Source: Pseudoips prasinana
Taxonomy: Eukaryota > Arthropoda > Insecta > Lepidoptera > Nolidae
Assembly: GCA_951640165.1 (NCBI GenBank)
Contig: OX621260.1
Span: forward strand, 15,766,001 to 15,830,000
DNA: 64,000 nt
Direction of reading: 5' to 3'
Part shown: one piece after another, positions 10,140 to 19,929 of the stretch
Numbering within the stretch: position 1 is the stretch's first letter
Layout: each line of letters opens with the position of its first letter
Notes under the pieces: generated by a model
The model's input: only the letters and a program-made list of their open reading frames with translations
What the model was told of the DNA's origin: nothing
Database searches by the model: none
Program-made: the position numbers and the translations under genes

Positions 10140-10447
10140 TACATATAATAAAATCGTAGGAAAGTCAAAACTGTACATTGATTTTTTTTTTAAAGGATAC
10201 TTGGGGCCAGATTTACTGTCGATATCCAAAATAAAAATATAGTTTTTAGAATTGGTGTCTGTTTGTCTGTATGTATGTCCGGGCTAAATTCAAAAATTAC
10301 TGCATGGATTTACATCAAATTTTGCATGAATATTACTAAAAGGTCGGGTCAACATATAGGCTACATATTATCACGCTGTCACCAACGGGGGAGGAGCTAT
10401 GATCATTTAAAAAGTTTAACGCGGGTAAAACCGCAGGGCACAGCTAG
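10140..10447 (+). mobile_element. Helitron-like element (Hel-B family)
   Basis: Same ends as the copy at 8203: 5' 'ataataaaatcgtaggaaag', 3' hairpin then CTAG at 10444-10447. Both ends are present. Confidence 0.6.
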
Positions 10448-10846
10448 TATTTAAATATAATAGTAAATACTTCATTTTAATCTACTACCTTAAAAAATCT
10501 TATAAGAAATTATATAGGATATGAGAAATTATGCAAGATCCTATGATATCGATTAAAGCTTTATTTTGTAAAAGAAACTGTAAAAAGGCAACTTACTATT
10601 GTTTGATAACATTTCAGTTCAAGTATTGTTATCGATAGGTACTTGGTCTAGTTTATTTTTATACATATACATTTTCAACCTGCCTTTATGATAGCTGATA
10701 TCGACTATCATTTCGATGATTTGATTACGAATGTTATCTTAAGCGTCATTGTCAATTCACCGTACTTCTATGAGTCCTACAAAGAGTACATTTGTTTATG
10801 ACTGTTTGCAAATGTTTACAACTAAGTATTACTTGAAACTCCTTAC

Positions 10847-11290
10847 CTGTTGCAAGTAAAGTTCCTCCCCCCTTGAAGCAGAATCCACCAAATAGCGTGA
10901 ATCGCACAAACGCTGCTGGTACAAATAGAAAAACTGCTCGTCTGCAACCAGATCCAATATTTCTCTTCCCTTGTAAAGAGTGGGATTAAATGGGTAGACC
11001 TCAGTTAAGTCTGTCGCTGTGCATGTTTTGTTAAAAAACGCACTTCCGCGAGGGCAACACCGATGGATACAAATTCGGTTAATGCAGGGACATCCCAACT
11101 GGATAGTTATATTATTCTCTTCAACTTCATACCACTCTCCATTCTTGTATTCAACGCCTTCGAATATGATGGAGCTATTCTCGTACAAGACTCCAGTAGA
11201 GATGTTCACGCTCTGCACCGTGGTGCACGGAGTGGAACTCACAATCGTGACTATCAACAGCTGGATCACAGCTAACAATACCCCCTTCAT
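10847..11290 (-). CDS. Methuselah-like GPCR, first coding exon (ectodomain part)
   Basis: ATG at 11290 opens 148 codons ending exactly at a consensus donor (CAG|GTAAGG at 10847/10846) in phase 0, so the frame after it is intronic. Residues 1-21 form a signal peptide (hydrophobic VLLAVIQLLIVTIV). The rest has the cysteine pattern of the Methuselah extracellular domain: C22, C67-x-C69, C74, the pair C78-C79 in CIHRCCPRG, C90 and C129. Sequons occur at N29, N38, N60 and N87. The Mth family are secretin-like receptors of the plasma membrane, in Drosophila linked to lifespan and stress resistance; the ligand here is unknown. The remaining ectodomain and seven membrane segments were not found on the minus strand before coordinate 1, so the gene either has long introns beyond the window or is incomplete. 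Confidence 0.8.
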
Positions 11291-11640
11291 TTTACCACGG
11301 CTACAGTCACTAAAACTATTTCACTCACTATGCACAAAATACTTCAAAGAAAATTATATATGTATTTTAAACGAATTAAATGGGTTATAAAGGAGTTTTT
11401 ATCACGGTTGGAGTGTTGATTATCTGGGCACTAGTGAGGTAATTTGATGTATCATTTTTGTTACGATAAGAGATAAGCGCGTGTTGCGATCGCGGCGCAA
11501 GCAGGAGGCGTGGCGTAGCGTCGCGGTGTGTTCCCCGACTGGCGGCCGGGCCAACTAGCCTGGCCTGGACGATAGCGTCTGGCGGCCAACCTAGCGGACC
11601 TTTTGCCTTGCTATCAACGCTGTTTGTGTACTTACCATGA
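11291..11640 (-). other. Candidate 5' UTR exon and intron of the methuselah-like gene
   Basis: On the minus strand a GC-richer stretch ends at 11636 in TCATG|GTAAGTAC, a strong donor. A polypyrimidine-AG acceptor (ttttctttgaag) sits at about 11342, 50 bp before the ATG at 11290. This would give an upstream non-coding exon and a roughly 290-bp intron. It is inference from splice consensus only. The stretch 11640-11870 holds nothing else I recognise. Confidence 0.35.
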
Positions 11641-11869
11641 CGCATCTTAAGAGCTGTAAACAATGTGTTACCTCATGAATCTCAGAATTATTTATAGATA
11701 CTTACTTGTAGATTTGATTTGTACTTTGCCGTTAAACATATGTACCTACTATTTAGGACGAAGTCTCAATAAGGAGAGTCTATTTTAACCGGGTGTAATG
11801 AACAGTATGGATACATTAGGCTATGATTTTTAGAACATTATTAGTATTGTAGTAGATTTTTAGAACGTT

Positions 11870-12175
11870 ATTAACACAAGGTCCGTCATAATAATACCTT
11901 AATATAGACAGAACCATTGACAATATGTAGTAAAAATATTAGACTTAAACTTGATAATTAAACATAATCTCTTGACAATAACTTGATACGAGCTATACTT
12001 AATGAAATAAATTTTATAAATGTTTTCATACAATGTGTACCTAAATATCTATGTTACTAGAAATAATAATGTATACAACTATATTACTACAAACATGTTC
12101 TGACTATTTACAAGCGCTTTTTTAAAGTCTACGTGAATAAAAACCTTTTTTATTTTATTTTTTATTTTATTTGTC
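11870..12175 (+). repeat. LINE 3'-tail, T1 family
   Basis: Begins 'acacaaggtccgtcataata', passes 'tcttgacaataacttgatac' and 'catgttctgactatttacaa', and ends 'ctacgtgaataaaaacc' plus (TTTTA)n. AATAAA and a simple tail mark this as the sense 3' end. Other plus-sense copies are at 23395, 30915, 38790 and 39295. Confidence 0.65.
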
Positions 12176-12580
12176 TAACGGTAACGTGATTTTACTGGCA
12201 AAAATCTAGTAATACCAACCCAGAGACTGGAATGTAGTGGTGTCAGGCCCCTGCTCGGTGAGCACGTATTACCGTGAATCTTGGGCTTAAACTCTACCTG
12301 GTCATGGTAATTGTAAGAATGCAGAAATATTATTAGGTCTACGTGAATATATAAAAAAAAAATATTGACTTATTCCCAGCGGTCCACGATTCTTTTGTTC
12401 GTCTTTTCCCATTGGGTCCATGACACGTTATAAAATGCCCTTATAAGAATTCCCCGCGGGTCCATTAGATTCTTCTAAAGTACAGTCAGCATGTCACGTT
12501 TGACGTGACAAGATTGCGGTCTGGAGGTTAAAACAATATATGTTCGTGAAATCACAGAGAACGGAAGATTATGAAATTTG
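12176..12580. other. Unassigned spacer with repeat remnants
   Basis: Contains 'cagcggtccacgattct', resembling the 'cgtggacccgttgggaat' seen near 19500, so probably another repeat family. No gene is seen. Confidence 0.3.
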
Positions 12581-12584
12581 TGCA

Positions 12585-13010
12585 CCCTCTCTTAGAATTC
12601 TGCCCTTTTGCTTCAGCGGCCCCCTGAGCTGTGGCCCGAACCCCAAAAGGGTGGCCTCGGGTATTATAATCGTTTAATTTAAGCTACTGGTTAAGAGCCT
12701 TCTGCGCTAGCCAAATGCTCATTGCCTTCAATTCTTTAATTTTAATATTGTACAACTAAATTTCAAAATAATAGATTAGTAACTTGTTATTTATTTTAGG
12801 ATTTAAGAAAATATATCTGATAAAACAGACCGCACGGACTGACTAATTATTTTTTGTAATTTTTATACTGTATTGGACTATGTTTATGTACTGCATTGTG
12901 AACTTGACAAGTACAAGTGTATGTTAATACCCAAGTGCTGAATAAATTTCATTATTTCATTTCATTATTTCATTTCATTTCATTATTTCATTTCATTGTT
13001 AAAATTGACA
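12585..13010 (+). repeat. LINE 3'-tail, T2 family with (TTTCATTA)n
   Basis: 'ggccccctgagctgtggccc' near the start, 'aaacagaccgcacggactga' in the middle and 'caagtgctgaataaatttca' followed by TTTCATTA repeats at the end. Other copies lie at 21778, 22113 (minus), 23100 and 44285. No coding part is present. Confidence 0.65.
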
Positions 13011-13202
13011 ACCTGCATTAAAAAGCCGAGCGGAAAACTACTACGATACCTATTTAATGATTTGATGCTATTAGCCTATTTTATTCTATGTATGAACGAA
13101 TTTATTGTTCTGAAGCTTTGAGTACTGCGATTATCCTGAAAGTGTGTTTATTTAAATGCTACTAGACCATTATAGTTATAAGATTTTATAACGAAAACGT
13201 AC

Positions 13203-13500
13203 GTGACGCGCCAGTTGGCGTGCTTGATAAATGCTTGCCTTTCACGCCGTGCATTGAAGTCGTTAAATAAAATAAAAAAGGTTTTTATTCACGTAGACTT
13301 TAAAAAAGCGCTAGTAAATAGTGAGAACATGTTTGTAGTAATACAGTTATTATTTCTAGTTACTTATTACAGATATTTAGGACACGGAATGTTAAAACAT
13401 TATTATACAATTTGTTTTATAATGGTAGTGAAATTTAGCTAGCTTGTATTAAGTTATTGTCAACGTTGCATGAACTTGTCTGTTTGTCCTGTGTCTGGGT
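13203..13500 (+). repeat. SINE-A split by a LINE tail
   Basis: The SINE head (13203-13260, 'cagttggcgtgcttgataaa') and body (13470-13500, 'tgcatgaacttgtctgtttg') are separated by a minus-sense T1 LINE tail (13262-13470). The hAT element then interrupts the same SINE at 13509. Confidence 0.65.
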
Positions 13501-14136
13501 GTAATTATCAGTGATCGGAGTAGGTAGATTGATTTTTGGTACTTGTATCATAAATGCACACAGAAAGAATAACATGGATAAGCCATTTTCCCGGAAAGTA
13601 ATTCCGGTATTTCCGGATTCAATTAAATATTGTTAATGTTGGTAGTGTTATTATTCCTACTCAATTCAAAATTTAAAGGAAGGTATCAAAACTAAATTAA
13701 TTCATTATTTATCTGTTGAATAATAAAAACAATCGAATTCCGATCGAAGCTTTAATTTTTATTTTTTATTTTTAGCCTTTTATGGCTAGAACTTTTATAG
13801 ATAGACATAAATTGTTGCACTTAAATTTAAATATTTTCATAGGGGTCATGGTAATTTGCATTAAGGGTAGAATAAATGACGGGGCCCCATAGAGGGCCAA
13901 TGCCTGCTGGGGTCGTGAGACTGTTCTACGGATGCACCACGGATCTGAAACGTAAAGGGCATACGAAGGAACAGGTTGATTTTAGTCAGATTTTAGGACC
14001 AAAAAAAAGGGGTAGAATAAAGAAAAAAGATAAAAATCAACATTGTTTATTGTTAAATATGTTCATTTTACATTTATTCACATTTTAATCTTCATCGATT
14101 ACAATGTCAGCATCCTGGTAATCCTGATCTTTACAA

Positions 14137-15540
14137 TTACAATATATAACTATGAGTAGAAATAGGTTGAAAATAGAAAATATAGAGAATATTTTCTATT
14201 TTCAACCTATTTCTTTTAACATCTAAAGTCCATTTATAAATGGAAAAAGACCGTTCTACATCTGACGATGCCAAAGGAGCAAATTTTAAAAAAGGTATTA
14301 AATTATGTGCTTCATTTTTTTCAATGGCCTCACTATATTCTCTAAGTGTGTCTAAATCTGGGTTTCGTTCCATAACGCGTTCTATTTTATTTTTTATATT
14401 TTCTGAATTGCACTGATTTATAGCATCTCTGACGTTGTCAAATGCTAAAAGTGAATCTGTCAACGATAAATTATGCTTTTGCAATTCTTTTAAAGACAAA
14501 TGAATTATAAAATAATTGTCTTTAATGTAATTTAAATCTTCTTTTAAATTTTCTTTTTCTATAATATTTTTTGCCTCTCGAATAGATACCGCATCAGAGC
14601 TGCTTAAACAAGATAATACTTCTCTTATTTTTTCAAAGTTTTGAGCGTAATAAAATGCTGCCTCTAACCAAGTGCCCCATCTTGTAACAACTGGTTGGGG
14701 AGGTAGGGGCAAATCAGGATATTTTTTTTTTTTAAATTTTGACTCTACTTGGGGCTTTCAAAAATACCTTTTTAACATTTGCTATTAAAATGTTAACATC
14801 GTGATATTCTAACCTAATTTGCTCAGATACGCGATGAAGAGAGTGCGCCAAACATGTTACGTGCTTCATTTCAGATATTTAAATTTCGTCCTGCAGACAG
14901 CATATATGCAACGCTATCAGTGCAGAGGACAAGAATGTTACCTACCTTCGATTCAAAAGAATCTTCCCAAAAGTTTTCCAAACATTCTAACACAAATTGC
15001 GCGATTGTTTGTCCATTAACTACAGTTAGCATTTTACATGCTACCAAATAAGGTCTAGTCAACTTGCTAGGATGTAATGGTTTTATTAAAAAATGGACTA
15101 TATAGCGACCTAAAAAGTCTGTCGTTTCATCTAATGATATCCATAGTTTCTCATTTTTATAATTTTGCCGAATCGAATTGATTTTATTCTTAAAAAACTT
15201 GTCCAAGTAAACTTTCCGTAACTGTGATTCATCTGGCAGAATACGATTAGTACACGTACAACAACACATATATTTTTTAAAGAAATCTTGAAAAGTAGTA
15301 TTTTTCATCTGAGACCACGGAATATTGCACAAAATGAGAAATTTTATAAGATCGAAATAAAATTCCTCTTCGGGCCGCTTAAACTTTCCCTGGTGTACTG
15401 CTCCTTCGATATGTCTTTTAACGTTTCCTTTATTTATGGTTTTCAAATGGCTTTCACATTTTGAACAGTATATTGTACCACTAGCGTGATCGTAAAGTAG
15501 TTCGGGATGACCGGATATCCATTTTTCTACAGTTTCAGCC
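14137..15540 (-). pseudogene. hAT transposase with two frameshifts
   Basis: The minus strand opens near 15540 with a zinc-finger-like segment (YCSKC, then H-x4-H in HIEGAVH), followed by the hAT catalytic region with LWISLDETTD (first acidic residue). The first frame ends at 14871. After a shift, VTCLAHSLHRV and VKKVFLKAPSR follow in another register, and a second shift in a poly(A) run near 14730 restores the frame to 14137. That last part holds TRWGTWLEAA and the C-terminal dimerisation signature LASSDVERSFS. The finger and overall layout recall hAT proteins related to CGGBP1. The C-terminus ends abnormally in a palindrome (14158-14214). The two indels make it non-functional as read, while the rest is well preserved. 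Confidence 0.75.
14158..14214. repeat. Palindrome at the 3' end of the hAT frame
   Basis: 26-bp arms (agaaataggttgaaaatag and onward) are exact reverse complements around the 5-nt loop agaga. The arm corresponds to hAT coding (RNRLKIEN region), duplicated in inverted orientation, giving the odd C-terminus FYFQPIST. Confidence 0.85.
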
Positions 15541-16803
15541 TAGACGTTTGCCATATCTGAACTTTGTTTTAGAGATGGAACCTCGTATATATCACCTGAA
15601 ACAAAGACATGAAAAAATTACATTTTATTTAGTTTATTTAGCTTACTCCGTTTGTTTTATTTTTCGTGGATCAAATTTAGTCATTGAAATTTCACCCTCT
15701 TCCTGTCAACCGATTGATCTAAATTTTGGTATTCACCTTTGATTCTGGTGACAATACAATTATGTATATTCAATATTATTGTCAATCCAAAATGGCTGCC
15801 GCTACAAGATGGCGGACAACTTATTTTTTTTTTCAATTCCATCAATATGGGTATCAAATGAAAGGGCTTGTTACGTAGAATATTTTGTAGAGAAGTAGAT
15901 AAGGCCTATAGTAATTTATTTTACCAATACATTGCAAGAGGACACAGGGCATTCAAATTATATACGGATTCCAGTAAAATGTCGGTTAATAGTGGAGTTA
16001 GCTGAATTGCGACTACATTACTAGAATATCATAATTTTGTTTCGCACTAAGCTCACTGGTTCATACTCTATTAAAGATTTAACAATATTAAGACTCATGG
16101 TATGTTCAGCAGGTTAAGCGAACAAACACAATACTAAAAATATTCTTATAGTACATCCAAACATGCTTTATACTCCTTGTAACTAGTAAAATATTACTTA
16201 CCAAAGCTTGGTTTAAATATGTAGATCCAATTCAATAGTGAAAAATCTGAGTCCGTATATTCGAGCCAAATCGTGGTTTAGAGCAGATTCCAGAAGTCAG
16301 TATGTACACAAGCCAGGGTCAAGTAACATTTTCACAACACAGTAACAAACAAAGATGCGCACTCTACGAACCGAAGTAAACGAGTGAGCTACCTGGCATG
16401 TCGTCGGCGGGCGTACGCATTGTTCTGATAACCGGTTATTGTATCACCCATGATCCTTTGTTCTGATTGGTCGTTGGGTTTTGTCAAATCGTGACTGTGT
16501 GCCGTTAAATAAAATATGAAGAATAATAACGAATAATATTGCTCATTTTATTAAAATTCCTACCTTTTTTTGAGGATGGCAAATCATCAAATGACTCCTT
16601 CCACTCTAGCAGAATAAAATTCCTACATAAGTTCCGGTTTTTTTTTAATAATCCACCAATTCCGGAGGAATGTCCATATTAATATATACGTTTCGGATCA
16701 ATGACCCCATTTCAATCTACCTACTCCGATCACTGGTAATTATATATATAAAGATCTTCTGTTACTAGTCTTTTATTTATAATATTAATAATATAATGCT
16801 TAA

Positions 16804-19400
16804 ATAATTGATCATGTCGCTAAGCATGGCCAATGCTCGGCTGACATGTTTTCTTATCACGATCTGATCTTTGTTTCCTATGCAATCCGTCCACGAAAGG
16901 CTAAGTCGAAAATTCTTCTGCAGCGCAATTTTAGTGGTATGAACCTTGAGAGTCTTCGAGAAGCCGCCAGGGGTATTGACTGGAGCTCGTTATGGAATTC
17001 TGCCTCAGTCGATGACAAGGTTAATATATTTACAGCCACTTTGATTGATTTGTACGACATACACGCGCCTATTCGAGCTATACGAGTAAAACACTTGCCA
17101 GCACCATGGCTTAATGATGAGATCAAGGCACTCATAAGTCTCAAAACAGCTGCGAAATCAAGATACAAGTGTCGACCATCTGACTACTCTCGGGACAAAT
17201 ATCTCGCAATCCGAAATCGCTGCAATAAGATGTGTAGGAGTGCTCAACGCCATAATATCCATAAATCCGTTGAAAACGGAGATCCAGCGAAAATCTGGAA
17301 ATTTCTTAGATCATTAGGAGTTGGAAAATCTCTAGATACTCTCCCTAATAAATTAGACATCAATTCCCTTAATCGGTACTTTTCCTCTTCATCATCGAGT
17401 AACGCATTAGGTAAAACTCAATCGTTAAGATATCTTTCATCACTTCCAACTGCCGATCATCCACCATTTGTTTTCAATCAATTCTCCGATTGTGATGTTA
17501 AGAAAGGCATCCTGTCAATATCTTCCAATGCGGTCGGTAGCGACAGTGTCAGCCGTAATATGATCATTCCTATCCTTGATGATATCCTACCCATTATCAG
17601 TCACATCCTTAATTGTTCCATATCGAGTGGATTCTTTCCTTCTAAATGGAAAGAAGCCCTAGTCACTCCCATTCCTAAAACCAGAAAACCATCCTCCTTC
17701 TCCGACTATCGTCCTATATCCATTCTTCCATTCCTATCAAAAGTCCTCGAGCGGCTTATCTACACCCAACTTAATTCCTATGTATGTAAGCACAATATCC
17801 TCAACCCTATGCAATCCGGTTTCCGTCCTGGTCATAGTACCGTTACAGCCCTGGTCCATATTACGGAAGACATCAGAGGTGCCATGGAGAATGGAAATCT
17901 TACAGTTCTCCTTTTACTAGATTTTAGCAACGCGTTCAATACTGTAGATTTTGACATTCTTCTTGGCATTTTGACGTCACTTAACATATCTCCAACGGTG
18001 ATTGAATGGTTTCGATCTTACCTGTTTGGGCGCCGGCAACGAATCCGTATTAATGATATGTTTTCTACATGGTCTAATACAGTTGCTGGCGTGCCACAGG
18101 GTGGCGTTCTTTCTCCATTGCTTTTTGCTTTATTTATTAATACAATTTCCAATAATCTTTCTTCCTCCTATCATCTTTATGCAGACGATCTACAGATTTA
18201 TTCCCATGCTTCGCTTACGAACTTACCCAGTGCAATGGCGACAATCAATGATGATTTAGCTCGGATTAGGGCGTGGAGTCAGAACTTTGGTCTCAAAATC
18301 AATCCGATGAAAACACAGGCTATAATACTTGGCAGCTCTCGACTGATTTCCAAATTGGACTGCTCCCAACTCCCCCAAATCATCTTTGATGGCACCGTTA
18401 TCCCTCTCAGGGATAACGTTAAGAACTTGGGGATTATCTTTGATAATACATTATCATGGGGTCCTCAACTGAAAGCTGTAAGTTGTAAACTTTTTGCGTC
18501 ATCAGGTTCCCTCAGGCGCCTGCGCAACTTCCTCCCTATTACCACTAAAACTGCTCTTGCACAATCACTCCTCTTGCCTATTCTCGACTATGCCGATGCC
18601 AGCTATCTAGATCTGACAGAAGAACAACTGGATAAACTTGAGCGTCTTCAAAACCTTTGTATTAGATTCATATTTGGCCTACGCAAATATGATCACGTTT
18701 CATTGTTCCGTTCAAAGCTCAAATGGTTGCCAATCCGCCTTCGTCGGAATGCTCATGTTCTTTCTTTATTATATAACACTCTGTTTAATCCCGCTACACC
18801 TATATACCTCAAAAACCGTTTCGAGTTTCTCTGTGACACGCATACCAGATTCCTAAGATCATCACACAACCTAAAGCTGCATACTCCTATGCACTCTACA
18901 ATATTTATGAGCAAGTCATTCTCAGTTCAAGCAGTACAATTGTGGAATTCCTTGCCAGTTACTATCAGACGTGCCCAAACTCTTACCACGTTCAATAAAG
19001 CAGTTAAAGAGCACTACCTAAGTTTGTAGTCACCTATTGTCTAATGTGATATTTATGTATTTTTTTTTTATTTATATTTTTAAGTTGTATAATATGCACT
19101 GTATTGTATTTATACATAGTTTTATTATATCTATATATATATTTATGTATATGTATGTATATGTTTATATTTATTCATGTTTTTAGACTTATCTACTTTT
19201 TCATTTGTTGCACACCTACTATTTTTAAAATAATTACAGCTCCTATCCATCCAAAGGTTGTCTGGAAGAAATCGCTTGATGCGATAAGACCGCCCATTGT
19301 ACATGATTGTGTTATTAGTGTCCTATGAATTTGTCGTGTATGTGTGTACAATAAAGAGTATTCTATTCTATTCTATTCTATTCTATTCTATTCTATTCTT
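16804..19400 (+). mobile_element. 5'-truncated CR1/Jockey-group LINE with open RT frame
   Basis: It starts inside the endonuclease domain (first in-frame codons read IIDHVAKHGQ, then SYHDLIF, matching the SDH-type end of an AP endonuclease). It continues through a complete reverse transcriptase, stops at 19029, and ends in a 3' UTR with AATAAA at 19351 and an (ATTCT)n tail to about 19400. Microsatellite tails rather than poly(A) are usual in CR1-group elements. I could not delimit a target duplication. Confidence 0.8.
16846..19029 (+). CDS. LINE ORF2-type protein: endonuclease remnant plus reverse transcriptase
   Basis: 727 codons without a stop. Residues 1-15 are the last strand of the endonuclease (MFSYHDLIF). 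Residues 270-560 hold the reverse transcriptase, with DYRPIS at 287, QSGFRPGHST at 323, LDFSNAFNT at 359 (catalytic Asp), GVPQGGVLSP at 415 and the YADD box at 445-448. A C-terminal region with AVQLWNSLP near 690 is typical of CR1, Kiri, Daphne and Jockey relatives. The protein would reverse-transcribe its own RNA at a nicked chromosomal site. The ATG is simply the first Met after truncation, since the frame is open upstream to 16804. Without the endonuclease it cannot act alone. The uninterrupted frame suggests a fairly recent insertion. Confidence 0.85.
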   Translation: MFSYHDLIFVSYAIRPRKAKSKILLQRNFSGMNLESLREAARGIDWSSLWNSASVDDKVNIFTATLIDLYDIHAPIRAIRVKHLPAPWLNDEIKALISLKTAAKSRYKCRPSDYSRDKYLAIRNRCNKMCRSAQRHNIHKSVENGDPAKIWKFLRSLGVGKSLDTLPNKLDINSLNRYFSSSSSSNALGKTQSLRYLSSLPTADHPPFVFNQFSDCDVKKGILSISSNAVGSDSVSRNMIIPILDDILPIISHILNCSISSGFFPSKWKEALVTPIPKTRKPSSFSDYRPISILPFLSKVLERLIYTQLNSYVCKHNILNPMQSGFRPGHSTVTALVHITEDIRGAMENGNLTVLLLLDFSNAFNTVDFDILLGILTSLNISPTVIEWFRSYLFGRRQRIRINDMFSTWSNTVAGVPQGGVLSPLLFALFINTISNNLSSSYHLYADDLQIYSHASLTNLPSAMATINDDLARIRAWSQNFGLKINPMKTQAIILGSSRLISKLDCSQLPQIIFDGTVIPLRDNVKNLGIIFDNTLSWGPQLKAVSCKLFASSGSLRRLRNFLPITTKTALAQSLLLPILDYADASYLDLTEEQLDKLERLQNLCIRFIFGLRKYDHVSLFRSKLKWLPIRLRRNAHVLSLLYNTLFNPATPIYLKNRFEFLCDTHTRFLRSSHNLKLHTPMHSTIFMSKSFSVQAVQLWNSLPVTIRRAQTLTTFNKAVKEHYLSL

Positions 19401-19927
19401 ATACTAAAAACGAAAGCCTGACTAGTCGGCTTCTGCTGAATGTATTTAACAATCTTATGGACATGCTGGTAAACAAAAAGCTTTAAATTTAAAATGTCGT
19501 GGACCCGTTGGGAATCAATGCATAAACTCCCATTTTTTCGAAACAATGGAGTCGTGGACCTCTGGGAATAAGCCGTTTTATTTATTATCGTTTGTGTTCT
19601 CTGCACCAAAAAAAACTCTCATTAGAATATTATTTGTTTGTTTTATTACGTTGAATAATAGAACAATAGAAATAATATTCTATTATTCTAGCCTGCAAAA
19701 TATGGTTACCGTAGCCTATGGGCGCTTCGCACATCACCAGCTCTAATAAATACTTAATAATACTTGTTAATTTAATCTATTAATAATTATATAATTTCTT
19801 TACTTGTGGCCTCTTCGGAAAAAAGAGGCAGATATTTCGACAGCGTCGCTGCGTCGGCAGGCTGGTAATTCGGAGGAAGTTTAGCTGAAACTCTGCATAG
19901 TAAATAATAAAAGCCAATGATATATAA
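19401..19927. other. Unassigned spacer
   Basis: Contains two short stretches sharing 'cgtggacc' and 'gggaat' with 12370, otherwise no recognised feature. It precedes the TA target of the mariner. Confidence 0.3.
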
Positions 19928-19929
19928 TA

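Larger units (their letters stand above)
13501..16743 (-). mobile_element. hAT transposon with TIRs and 8-bp target duplication
   Basis: The element spans 13509-16735 (3,227 bp). Its ends are CAGTGATCGGAGTAGGTAGA and the exact reverse complement. It is flanked by GTAATTAT on both sides (13501-13508 and 16736-16743), the 8-bp duplication expected for hAT. The transposase lies on the minus strand between about 14137 and 15540. The plus-strand part 15740-16700 is non-coding. It is inserted in a SINE-A. Confidence 0.9.

Noticed and set aside
1..10846. Seven-transmembrane exons of the methuselah-like gene
   Set aside because: No minus-strand frame with repeated hydrophobic helices was found; the space is filled by repeats.
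11385..11663. 92-codon minus frame upstream of the methuselah-like exon
   Set aside because: No homology seen; it crosses a likely splice donor and is better explained as 5' UTR or intron.
16878..17168. 96-codon minus-strand frame
   Set aside because: Shadow of the LINE frame on the plus strand.
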